NCBI RefSeq assembly: GCF_918797505.1
Contig: NC_092797.1
Location: 46,846,157-46,910,156, forward strand
Reading direction: 5' to 3'
Source: Bemisia tabaci
Taxonomy: Eukaryota; Arthropoda; Insecta; Hemiptera; Aleyrodidae
DNA length: 64,000 bases
The notes under the pieces were generated by a model. That model was not told where the DNA came from and ran no database searches. It saw only the letters and a list, made by a program, of their open reading frames with translations. A program made the translations under genes and the position numbers. Shown in pieces: positions 29,952 to 39,299 of the stretch (its first letter is position 1; each line of letters opens with the position of its first letter).

Positions 29952-30907
29952 CTACATCACTAATTTTTTCTGATTTTTTTTCTTTTTTGTTCAATATGTT
30001 GCGCATCGATCATCACTAAGCGGAAAATGCGTTTTTAACTTTTTTAAGCGTTTTTAAGCCGAGTTTCAACTTCATTGCTTCACCGAATTACGTTGCCTAG
30101 ATTATTGGTGCGTCGTCCCCGAAATATATGCTCTCCGTTCGGGTTCCTTAAAAAATGACACGATTACATCGGAAAGTCCTGTGACTTGCCGGCCGAAAAC
30201 AGTTATCTCCCCATCAATGGGACCAGAATCTTCGGTTAACACGCGATCGATGCCATTCGCTGTCCACCATCCACCGTTGCCGTTGGCCGACCGACCATCG
30301 ACCATCGACGGGCAGGAAGGACGCAGGAGCGGTCGCGCGCGGAGCACGGCAGACGGGATCCGAGGTGCACGGTCGGAACGCCTCTGGAGCGTTGAACCAC
30401 CGACCTTCTCCCCCGCGACCCCCCTCACCCCCTCAGGATCCCCCCCCCTTCGAGCCCCCCTCCGCTCCTCCAGGATCAACCGCCCGTGACAAATGATCAA
30501 TCCTGTTGTCGTCGTCGTCGCTACACGCTGCGATGTCGAACCGAACGCCTAACGTCTTTTTAACCCGTCGGATGGTTTCGAGTTTGAATTTGAAATGAGT
30601 CCATTACTTTTTCAGAAATGCGGGAAATGTTCATTAATCAATCGCTTTTCCATGGGTAAATTAGCCAAAGTACTTGTTTGTCTAATTCTACGGAAATCTA
30701 GAACTGCAGGTTGGCAAGTTCTTGCAAAGTCAGGGGAAACCTTAAAATTCAAGGAATTTTACCCAACCGTGGAAATTCAAAAAATTTTGCCCAACCCCGA
30801 AAACTCGAGGAAATCTCAGAGACTTTTCCGCGATAATTTCCGTGAAATTATCTTTTCCTGCCAAAACGAAGCATATCTTCAAATACAAAAGACTTCTAGC
30901 TTGACAT
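29952..30907. other. Unassigned DNA, partly GC-rich
   Basis: 30190-30480 is GC-rich, with C runs and two overlapping opposed frames (30102-30500 minus, 30181-30489 plus), both composition-driven. 30705-30830 has AGTCAGGGGAAACC-like worn repeat phrases. Confidence 0.4.
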
Positions 30908-31164
30908 CTGTTCCGAAAATTAAGGTAAAACGCTGTATGAACCTTCAGGCGTTGCCAAATCTCCTTCGGTAAATCGTGAATTTTTGGGAAAATCTGTATT
31001 TATTTTTCCTCCAATTTTTCTGATAATTTTGTTCGCAGTTTGACCTGAAGTTCCTGCAAATTTCAAGGAAAAATATTCGAAGCTTTCCTCATAAATAGAC
31101 ATTTTACCGTAGGATTTTTGGCAACTCTCGAATGTTCATACGACGCTCTTCCTTAGCACGGCAG
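30908..31164. mobile_element. Family I MITE, copy 2
   Basis: The left has AAACGCTGTATGAACCTTCA then GGCGTTGCCAAATCTCC. The right has GGCAACTCTCGAATGTTCAT then CTTCCTTAGCACGGCAG. The left end is more decayed. Confidence 0.75.
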
Positions 31165-31685
31165 AAAGGGACTCCAGATTGACGGTGTGAGAGAGGTTCG
31201 GATCCGGGACCAGGATTTAATGACGTCATCGGCAACGGCGCCCGGCGCTCGGGCGGGAAGGAAACGGAGCCACTGCTACTCCGACTGGGACTGCCGGGCA
31301 CTAAACAAACACGCGAGACAGATTAACTCGAACAATGTCACTCGACTTTATTCTATAACTAGAGCGTCGAGTCGAGTCGAGCGACTATCATTCAATCTCA
31401 TTCAATCACTCCCAATTGCCATTTGATTACCGCTAATCTTCCCTCATCTCTCCGCCCGGCACTGCTCGTCTTTTCTCCCACCCGGGGCTGAATCATCGTA
31501 ATCTTACATCGAGCGCCGGGCCCGGGCGCTTGTCGGGGCTATGATATCCCGCTATCGATGGGATGGAATGAGATGGGATGGGATTGGACGGCTTGCGGCT
31601 TCGATTTGATAACCTAGTTACGTTTGAAAGCCGTCCTTCCGTGACGGTCGCGCGACCTTTCCGCCCGAAGATGATGGATTGGACT
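31165..31685. other. Unassigned DNA
   Basis: Includes GTCGAGTCGAGTCGAG near 31366 and a GGGATGG-rich stretch near 31556-31585. No gene. Confidence 0.4.
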
Positions 31686-32050
31686 AGGGTAACTGTATAG
31701 GGAGGGTAAGAACATGTCGCTAATTTTGAGGTTAGGTCATGGAGCTTTTAGGGCCCGAAAGGGCAGCCAACTGATGAATTCAAATAATCCATAATGATTT
31801 GTTATCACAATAAAATTTTTCTGACTCGTTGTTTGTAAAGCTCGTATTTGACTTGGTTTTTGCATAAATTCACTCAGTTTTGCGGGAGAACGCGCATTTA
31901 TGATTATTTTTGGTCATATTTGGTATGATATTGGAATTTGAAGATTGGCAGTGACATTTTTTTGTGTTTGAAGGTTGACTACCCTTTCGGGCCCTTAAAA
32001 CTTCATATTTCAACATGTCTCCTCAAAACATGTACTCTCCCCATGTAAGT
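31686..32050. mobile_element. Inverted-repeat element, ~365 bp
   Basis: The left arm ends GGAGCTTTTAGGGCCCGAAA then GGGCAGCCAAC. The right mirror is GTTGACTACCCTTTCGGGCC then CTTAAAACTTC. Outer parts (GGGAGGGTAAGAACATG, CATGTACTCTCCCCATG) also pair. The core AGGGCCCGAAAGGG is nearly palindromic itself. Confidence 0.65.
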
Positions 32051-32060
32051 ACTCTAAATT

Positions 32061-32162
32061 GGCTCATTTAATAAACAACATGAGTGCCTCCAGTTTCCCT
32101 AGGCAGATATGTGTTTTTATGCATGAGCAAAGCTTATAGTCCTTCCATGCAAAATGCGGTCC
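32061..32162. repeat. Family H relic, left end missing
   Basis: GGCTCATTTAATAAACAACA, then CAGTTTCCCTAGGCAGATAT and ATGCAAAATGCGGTCC match the family H interior and right end. The terminal left 35 bp are deleted. Confidence 0.65.
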
Positions 32163-32257
32163 GAATGTGTCAGGGACAAACCAAAACTTTTTCAATTTTA
32201 TCCCTATACAACATGGGTAATTGCACGGATAATTGCATCCGGACGGTGGGTTACAAT

Positions 32258-32350
32258 CAAGTTAACGCACAAGCCCCTTCAATTTTGTGTATCTGCAACA
32301 CAGACATCCGTTGAGCTCGAATAGTTGCATCCAGGCATCACTATATTGCC
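32258..32350 (-). repeat. Family J fragment
   Basis: The reverse complement carries GATGCAACTATTCGAGCTC then ACGGATGTCTGTGTTGCAG and AAATTGAAGGGG, the standard J block. Confidence 0.65.
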
Positions 32351-32937
32351 GTGACAAGGGGAATCGCCGTTTGACCTGTCAGACGTTCCACCATTGGAAA
32401 GTAAAGTGCTCATAAGGGACGGTGAAAATTCAGGGCGTCTTAGAGATCATAGTAATACTCAATGGTCTTTCAGAGAACCTGAACATGGAGTCTTCAAATG
32501 CAGCCCTCTACAGGCGAAAAGCCCCAGTCGGGGTTTTGACGCGTAGCAGCCAGGGACCCCTAATGAAAATACATCTATTGCGGATTTCGAGGTGTTCGGT
32601 GGACGAAAAGTAATTCTCGTGGATGGGAAAGCGAGATAAGAGGCAAATTACTCATCGTTTCTTTCGTCGCGGGACTGCGTGTAGGAAGGCGAACGCATCC
32701 GCCCTATTAAAGCCCGATATCAGACGCATAAATCCTGGCTTTAATTCGAAAGCCGGACAGACAGCCGTTGTCGGATCTTCGGCATAAATAGTGTTTTTTT
32801 CGGACCACCCAGCCGCGGGAACATCCCCCGCGTAATACTCCATTAACATAATAATACCAGCTCTAATAAATTGGATTGGTCTACGGTGGCTAGTTCCCGG
32901 GTGAACTGGGAAAACTGGGAGATGGGAGATGCCGAGA
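32351..32937. other. Unassigned DNA
   Basis: No feature recognised. Confidence 0.35.
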
Positions 32938-33124
32938 TTCAGCAGGAGACGACTATAAAATACGCAACGCTCTCAAGAGGGGCGCAAAGGGTTTTCGAGG
33001 AGAGCGTTGAGGCATTTTGTTTTTGCGTTATTGAGGTGTAGGAACCTACGTTCTGAAAGCGGTACGAGAGGGGAGGGAAGGGTAAAATCCCAAATTTAGC
33101 GTCACGTAATTTGTGCACGGCCTC
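32938..33124. repeat. Family V MITE-like repeat, copy 2
   Basis: ACTATAAAATACGCAACGCT on the left and AGCGTCACGTAATTTGTGCA then CGGCC on the right are the inverted ends of family V, with variable GGGAGGG-rich middle sequence. Confidence 0.6.
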
Positions 33125-33521
33125 CGGGAATGAAAAATATGTGCATTTGTCTGGAAATTGGTTTTAAAACTCGGAAATTTATTCCGTTTTCGCTCCCAGA
33201 ACAAACAATTTTTATGGAATTGGTAGTCCGTGTCGATTCTGCTCTAAAAAATCAAACAAACCATGAATAAGTCGAAGACTTCGCGGTGACCAGGAAAAAT
33301 AAGGGAAAAGTCAAGGTATTATTGGGAAAAGCAGGAAAAATTCGGGGAATTCGAACATTTTGGAACACTTACGAGGAAAGGGCCAAAACCTGGGAAAATT
33401 CAAGTCAGGGAATTGCACTTTTTTGGAGTCAAAGGAATAAAATGCCAGGTTCAGGGAAATCCGGGGAAATTGGAAAAGAAGAATCCACGGAAGCCAGAAT
33501 TCTTCCCCGTTCTATGATAAA
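33125..33521. other. Worn repeat-derived DNA
   Basis: Scattered GTCAAGG, CAGGGAA and GGGAAAT phrases (33280-33480) resemble the decayed CAGGGTTGCC group. The 97-codon frame there is not a gene candidate. Confidence 0.35.
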
Positions 33522-33776
33522 GTTGTCATTTCCGAGTTGGAGGAATGTAACTCCATTCAAAAGTTGCAAAATTGACTAAAAAAATTCAATATTTCCCGAG
33601 ATCAAACCTACCCACTTTTTGTTGGTTGGTTTCTAGATATCTGCGTGAGGTCAGAAGACAAATCCGCGAAATTTTTAATTAGAAATCCCCGAGATTCTTA
33701 TGGTTAAAATCCAATATGCGCGGGGAAACTTGGCGTCATTGAAACGGAGTTACGTTCTTTCGTGAGAGGAACGGAG
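33522..33776. mobile_element. Family K MITE, copy 3
   Basis: GTTGTCATTTCCGAGTTGGA then ATGTAACTCC and GTTGCAAAATTGAC on the left; CGGAGTTACGTTCTTTCGTG then AGAGGAACG on the right. It matches copy 2 at 62159. Confidence 0.68.
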
Positions 33777-34342
33777 AAATGTTCAACGGCGGAAAATGGT
33801 TTCTCATCGAGATCGCACGGCAACAGAGCCGCGGAAAATGCGCAAGGAGTGCTTTCAGTGGCGAGCCAAGTTCGGGGCCACTAACTTGTCAATAACGGTG
33901 GCAATAAACTCGGCGAGCACTAATTTCAAGAGAGCCCCGCGGTACGGTCCGCCGGCCCGGAATGACCGGGGACGGCTATTTATATTTGTCGCGAGATTGC
34001 AGATAAATTCTCCCCTCCCCATCCCCCTGCGGCCCCCTGCGCGCCCCTCGCCCCGCACCGGGTCGGCGTGGTCGTCAATTGGGTAATTTTTCACAGCCGC
34101 CCCTCGCCGAAACCTATTTCAACAGTTCAACACTAACGGGGTTGCAATGGTCAGGGAAGCCCGGGAAAGGCAGGGGATTTTGAATCAAAGATAGGAAGAT
34201 CCACGGTAGGAGTGCCTCTTGGTGGAAATCCAACCGAGCGGTTGACTAGTTAAAAAAATGACGAAGATTTTTTGTTTTGTTTCGTTCAGTAGAATTACCT
34301 ATTCTATGTAGAATTAACCCTAAAAATTTATAAGGCAACGAG
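33777..34342. other. Unassigned DNA
   Basis: GC-rich 33930-34070 with opposed frames that look like composition artefacts. Confidence 0.35.
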
Positions 34343-34686
34343 CAGGGTTGCCACAGTCAAGGAATACTGGGAAATTTCAAGAAATTTTAACAAATCAGGC
34401 AAAACTGGGAATAATGTCAAGGAATTTTAAAAAGTCTGGGAAAATCGGGAAACGTCAGGGAAAATGACGAAAATGACAGGAAATTTTTGTTAAACCATCT
34501 TTATTTGCTTTCTAGAATGAGTTTGAGATTTCGAACTACAGATTTTGCCTAAAAACTATTTTCAATCATGTCTTCCCAACCATCTGTCATATCTTTAATT
34601 GCCAGGGAATTTCCCGAAAATGTGTCAAGGAATTTCATTTTCCAAATTCTATGGTAACCCCGAACGAAGTAAACATCATAATAATT

Positions 34687-34940
34687 GGACCGCGTTAAAC
34701 AGAAACGAAACCAAGCCACATCAGCTATTGCCACATTTAATTGTCTAATTTAATTTTTTACATGAGAACAGTTGTGCGGATTTTCGTGCAAATTTCAGTG
34801 AATTTTCTCCATGGTACGAAGCAAATTCCTTAACATTTTCAAAGAGATCCGCACAAACGTTTTCTCGTAAAAGATTAAATTGCCCAGTTACAATTGGCAA
34901 TAGCTGATGTGACTTGGTTCCTTTCTGCTCAACGCGGTTC
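34687..34940. mobile_element. GGA-type MITE, family F copy 2
   Basis: GGACCGCGTTAAACAGAAAC to CTGCTCAACGCGGTTC, 254 bp, with TSD AATT (34683-34686, 34941-34944). It sits within two bases of the palindrome centre. The minus frame at 34745-34942 reads a peptide also readable in copy 3, which comes from repeat homology. Confidence 0.9.
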
Positions 34941-35202
34941 AATTATGATGTTCACTTCGTTCGGGGTTACCATAGAATTTGGAATATGAAACTCCCTGAC
35001 ACATTTTGGGGAAATTCCCTGGCAATTGAAGATATCATAGATGATTAAGAAGACATGATCGAAAATAGTTTTTAGGCAAAATCTGTAGTTCGAAATCTCA
35101 AACTCATTCTAGAAATCAAATAAAGATGATTTAACAAAAGTTTTAAGAACAATTTCCTGACATTTTCCCTGACATTTCCCGATTTTCCCTGACTTTTCAA
35201 CT

Positions 35203-35223
35203 TCCTTTCTGTTAAGCGCGGTC
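35203..35223. repeat. Family F terminal fragment
   Basis: TTCCTTTCTGTTAAGCGCGG then TCC matches only the last ~20 bases of family F. It marks the right limit of the palindrome region. Confidence 0.6.
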
Positions 35224-35698
35224 CAATTTGAATGATTGGTCAAGCTCTCCGAACGGCGCTTCCCATTGTGCGCCGAGGATTTCGCGAGACGAAGTTTGCG
35301 CCCGAGCGAAAAAGGCAGCCGCGGAAGTTGTTCAACTTCGGATGCCCCGGCCCCGGCTCCCGAAGTTATCCTCTCCGGAGTCCCGACTCCCGAGTCCCGA
35401 GTCGACTTTGATTTTCCCGGCGGCGATCGCTTTCCGAGGCGTCGAGCTCGCTTCTATCCGCTTTCGTCTCGAGACTTTCCTCTCCTCGCGGTTTCACTCT
35501 AATTAGGAATGATGGATTCCGTTTGTCGAAGCACTAAGCGCATTATCCGGCCCAGGAATCAGGAATCATCCGCCCGGATTTTCTTTGCTTTGTTCGTCGC
35601 CGGAGCCGTGATTGCTCTTATTTTAGTTATCGTGCCCTATCTTGAAGATTTTTGAATGGAGGGTGTTTTGTCGTTTCTCGAACGAAAGATCGTGCGTG
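35224..35698. other. Unassigned DNA
   Basis: GC-rich 35260-35480 with serine/proline/arginine-rich frames, not credible. TCTAATTAGG near 35498. Confidence 0.4.
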
Positions 35699-35865
35699 CA
35701 CTGGGAAAAAAGTCGCTTGGATCTAGAGTCCAGATCCTTAACAAAATTGACAAGATGAAATACTCTTGATCCCATTGGATTTTTGCTTGAATCGACAGCC
35801 CAGCCTCCTAATTTAAGCAGATTTGCTTTTGATTCAAGCGAAAATCCGAGAATCAAGAACATGTT
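35699..35865 (-). mobile_element. Foldback CACTG MITE, family A relic copy
   Basis: CACTGGGAAAAAAGTCGCTT then GGATCTAGAGTCCAGA on the left. The centre is reversed (CCAGCCTCCTAATTTAAGCA). The right arm breaks off after GAATCAAGAAC. A lone TTTTTTCCAAT near 35888 may be its displaced end. Confidence 0.75.
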
Positions 35866-37707
35866 TTCCCCGCACTTTTTAGGTACCTTTTTTCCAATAT
35901 AATTGTATTTCAACGTCGGAAAATTTTCTCCCTACAATATTGTTGGGCATTCCCTACTGACATTTTTCAATACTTTTTCCTTTGATCATACGCAAATATT
36001 GAAAACATTTTTGACAGAAATTGCTCGTTCATGTCTTGTAAAAAATACAGTTACTTATGCCGTAATATTGTTATTTTTCAAAATTTGTGTACCATTTACC
36101 GTGATTCGATTCCAGAGTTTAATGTGTATTTTTTCCTCTGTTTCAGGTGAGATATTGCGAGTCCGGACCATATCGTAGCTTTCAGCATGTCTTTTTGTTT
36201 AGCACTACAACTGTGAAGGTCGGTTATTTTTTCTCTCTTGTTTCAGGCAACATTAGGGTGCTTTTCAAAATATTAGGGTGCTTTTGAAATACATGATAGA
36301 TCTGAAGGCTCTTACGACGTTCTTACTTACTACGGCAGTATTGTGAAAGGATATGAATCCCACAAACGGTATCAGAGCCCGAAGAGAGCCCGGGCAAAAA
36401 ACACAGGGATTTGAAGGGCGGGGGCAGGCCGCAATGACAGCTCTGAATCAATAATCGGGAGCTTAAGGCCTCCCCTCGAGGACGGCTCATATTGGCACTC
36501 GACCCGCCACGAACGCACCAACACGCCTCAAGTCGGCGCGGTTAATCGTCGCGCTCGCCTCGGCCGGGAAATTTTCGAGTGTTTCCCGACGATCTCGACC
36601 CCGGCGCCGCGGAACACACCGGGGGAACGCGCGGCTAATTGCGACTCACGGGGGTGGATGTTGCTCGCCGAGTATGAATAGCGGTTTCAACCCCGGCCCA
36701 CCCCCCGCCCTCCCGTGAAACACCTCCGTTTATTTACCGAGGATCCTAGCGAGTACCGCGAGTCAAAGCGAGCCCCCTCCCCTCCCCTCTCGGGGCATTG
36801 CACCTGCAACCCCCCGCGAATGGGGCGCGCGGTGTTTGCCACATCGCGCCCCCGGGACTGTTTTTTGCTCCCATGTGGGATAGGAGAGGTTCAGGTAGGC
36901 AGGGTGACGGAATTTCATGAAATTTCTTTTGAAAAATTACAGGAAATTTTAGGATTTTTTTAGATTTTAAGTATCTAATCGTGGTTTCTTGCGTTTTAGT
37001 GCGGGTTTTACACCCGACTCCAGGTATTACTTATCAAAAAAATGTCATAAATTTCAAAAATTTTCCAGATCCGTGAAATTTCCGGAATGATTTCATGGAA
37101 ATGTCCATTGTTCCATATCCTTCATACGTTTCGGCACTCAGTCGAAAAAAGGGTGATGAATGTTGCTCCTTTATTATAATCATCCATAAGGAAGTATTGA
37201 ATCTCCGCGGAAGTAAAAGTTTCTACCGGTAGCCAATAAGCCAGTGGAGGGTCTCTCGTCTTTGTTCTACCATTAAAGTGAGTGGATTTTTCGGAACGGT
37301 TTGGTAGCGCAGGGAACGAGCGTTGAACATCCGTCACATTTCACGATTTAATTCACGCGGCGGCGCGCACTGCTGTTGGGAGCGCATTTCCATGCTCGCG
37401 GCCCGCGTATACGCAGGTACTCGGCGCTGATGCGTTTTTAAACGAGTAATTGCCTCCGTAATTTGAGTGGCTTTCTGTTTTAACCCCCCCCCCTCCCCGT
37501 TCGATCCATCCCCTCCGTTAGTCAGTGGGTTTTCCGACCCCTGTCAGCGGTGCTTTCGTTTCACCGTTTCGTGATTTGCGGGGAGCGGGGAGGGGGCGAA
37601 ATTCGGCGGGCGGGTGTTTTTCCGGCGGGTGAACCGATACGCTCGAATTTCCGCCGAATGTGTGCGGTTATCGAGCGACTATTTTCGTCGCACCTCCGAC
37701 GTTAGAG
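35866..37707. other. Mostly unique DNA
   Basis: Contains the candidate recursive splice site at 36146, an imperfect 17-18 bp tandem duplication near 36256-36290 (TTAGGGTGCTTTT twice), GC-rich DNA at 36440-36860 and a C run (nine bases) near 37482. No exon recognised. Confidence 0.4.
36130..36152 (+). promoter_or_regulatory. Candidate recursive splice site (ratchet point)
   Basis: TTTTTTCCTCTGTTTCAG|GTGAGA: a strong pyrimidine tract and acceptor AG (36145-36146) abut a donor GTGAG (36147 onward). Together with the plus-strand site at 5665 it suggests that a long plus-strand intron may span this window. A second acceptor-like TCTCTTGTTTCAGGCAAC lies near 36240 but lacks an abutting donor. Confidence 0.32.
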
Positions 37708-37806
37708 CGCATTTCGAACTCCACATGAGCCGCGTAATGCATGGCGTCTTATGGACACCGCGGTTCACGTAGAAATTGAGGTACGCCTTTAAGTCAGAGG
37801 AGCTAC
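37708..37806. repeat. Family M fragment
   Basis: CCACATGAGCCGCGTAATGC, then CACGTAGAAATTGAGGTACG and CCTTTAAGTCAGAGGAGC match the inner and right part of the copy at 61639. The left terminus is lost. Confidence 0.6.
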
Positions 37807-38152
37807 TCTATTTTGCCGGGGTGGTTTTGAAAATACAGAGTCAGCCCCCGCTCGAGCCCTTTGTTGCGTCGATTGGAGCCTCGGCGCTTTTGATTAGGCC
37901 GTGGGAGGTAAATTCACCAGTTTCGGAAACCCCTCAAAATTGGACCAAGCCTAATTACATCTCGTATATCCCTGTTTCCCCTTCAATATTTGAGGTAGGC
38001 TTGGAACCGGCCTCTGTGGAGTAGTGCCCCAGTGAAAAAAGATGGTCCTCGGAGAACGAATTTTGTATACTCGAATCGCCCTTTGATGTTAAAATTGTCC
38101 TCTACTTATTAATGGATAATTCACTTTCACTTATCTACTTTCCTGTGTAATC
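37807..38152. other. Unassigned DNA
   Basis: No feature recognised. Confidence 0.35.
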
Positions 38153-38310
38153 GTTGTAGTGCTGGCCTTATGATCAGGAAGTCTCGGGTTCGACTCACGG
38201 CCAGGTGACTTGTTTGATGGTCTCCGGCAAGGGTCACATGAGGCTGGGTAGTCTCGCCCGGAAGTAGCCCCCGAGGGCCATTTAAAAGTAGGTATTAAAA
38301 GAAAATAAAA
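38153..38310 (+). mobile_element. Second tRNA-derived SINE-like element
   Basis: The tRNA-like head has a B box GGTTCGACTCA (38187-38197) about 30 bp after an A-box-like TAGTGCTGGC. The body is GGTCTCCGGCAAGGGTCACA then GGAAGTAGCCCCCGAGG, followed by an A-rich tail (AAAAGAAAATAAAATGAAGG). It is unrelated in sequence to the pair at 17586. No TSD was resolved. Confidence 0.6.
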
Positions 38311-38467
38311 TGAAGGATTTGTTTTCTGTGCTTATTTTTCATCCTTTCCTTTCTCTACGTCTTTTCGCGAAATAAATCATGAGAAACTTCCCCTAAGGCT
38401 GTTAATTTCTCTTCTCAAGTCTGTATGACTTTCGAGCTAATCTATTTCATAAAAGTGATGATCTTCT

Positions 38468-38721
38468 CTGTCATGCAGAGGAAAAACGCCGTATGAACAT
38501 TCGAGAGTTGCCAAATTTCCATCAATAAAACGTTTATTTTTGAGGAAAGTTGTGGATATTTTCACTTGAAATTCTCAGAAACTTCAGATGAAATTGCAAA
38601 AAAAAATTGTGTTTTAAATTGGAAGGAAAATACTCATAAGTTTTCTGGGATATTCGTGTTTTATTAAAGGAAAGTTGGCAACGCCTGAAGGCTCATAGGA
38701 CGTTTTTCTTTAGCACAGCAG
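38468..38721. mobile_element. Family I MITE, copy 3
   Basis: CTGTCATGCAGAGGAAAAAC then GCCGTATGAACATTCGAGAG and TTGCCAAATTTCC on the left; GTTGGCAACGCCTGAAGGCT then CGTTTTTCTTTAGCACAGCA on the right. 254 bp. Confidence 0.8.
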
Positions 38722-39058
38722 CACTGTCCAATTGCTTCTTTCAAGCAGTGTTTCCTCAGCGCACCTGCGCCCAGAAATTTTTTTTACCGAATCCGATTGG
38801 GATCCATTCGATCCGCAAAGGTTCTATTATCTAGCTCCTAACAGGGTTGAGTTTACTCCCCTGTTCCTTCCCAAGTTGCTTAACGCAGTCGTGGTTTTGG
38901 CGGACTGCTCCACGGTCATTATGGCCGACTGTCCGTTTCGTGCCTTGTTACGAGTGCCCGCGCTCGGCGGAATGACTAATTGAAGGAAGCAATCATCGTG
39001 CGTCGCTGAGCAGGGTGAAGTTGAACTGGAGTTGCCCGATTTCTCGCAGCTTTGAGTA
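38722..39058. other. Unassigned DNA
   Basis: Begins with a short family-I-like phrase (GTGTTTCCTCAGCGCACC). The 83-codon frame 38732-38983 has no recognised domain. Confidence 0.35.
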
Positions 39059-39299
39059 CACTGTTATAAACCGAGGAGTGGAATCCAGTACCCGAGTCAA
39101 TGTAGCCCCTAAAACCCGGAGTGGAATGGATGATGAAGTGAAATTTCCGCCATAAAAGCGTAAGCCACTCCGCAAACAGAGTAAATTCCGCTCCGTAATA
39201 GTCTAAGCCACTCCGTAGGGAGACTAGATTTCACTCCGCACTCTTACCGGCGCCGTATAGGCACCGGCACAGAATTTCACTCCAAAATTTTTAACAGTG
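39059..39299. mobile_element. CACTG MITE, family N copy 2
   Basis: CACTGTTATAAACCGAGGAG to CTCCAAAATTTTTAACAGTG, 241 bp, with TSD TA (39057-39058, 39300-39301). Several GGAGTGG(A/C) / CCACTCCG motifs occur in both orientations in the subterminal parts (near 39082, 39118, 39165, 39212, 39236, 39279). CMC/EnSpm elements characteristically carry such subterminal repeats as transposase sites. That these are binding sites is inferred. Confidence 0.85.

Larger units (their letters stand above)
34343..35223. repeat. Large palindrome with element at its tip
   Basis: Arms of about 255 bp, 34425-34684 and 34943-35200, are reverse complements. For example, ATGGTAACCCCGAACGAAGT on the left is mirrored by ACTTCGTTCGGGGTTACCAT on the right. 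The left edge begins CAGGGTTGCCACAGTCAAGG, a hAT-like start. The expected mirrored end is absent on the right, where a 20 bp family F end (CTGTTAAGCGCGGTCC) lies instead. Before the insertion of the family F element the two arms met almost without a loop. It resembles a long-TIR foldback element whose right end was lost. Confidence 0.78.
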
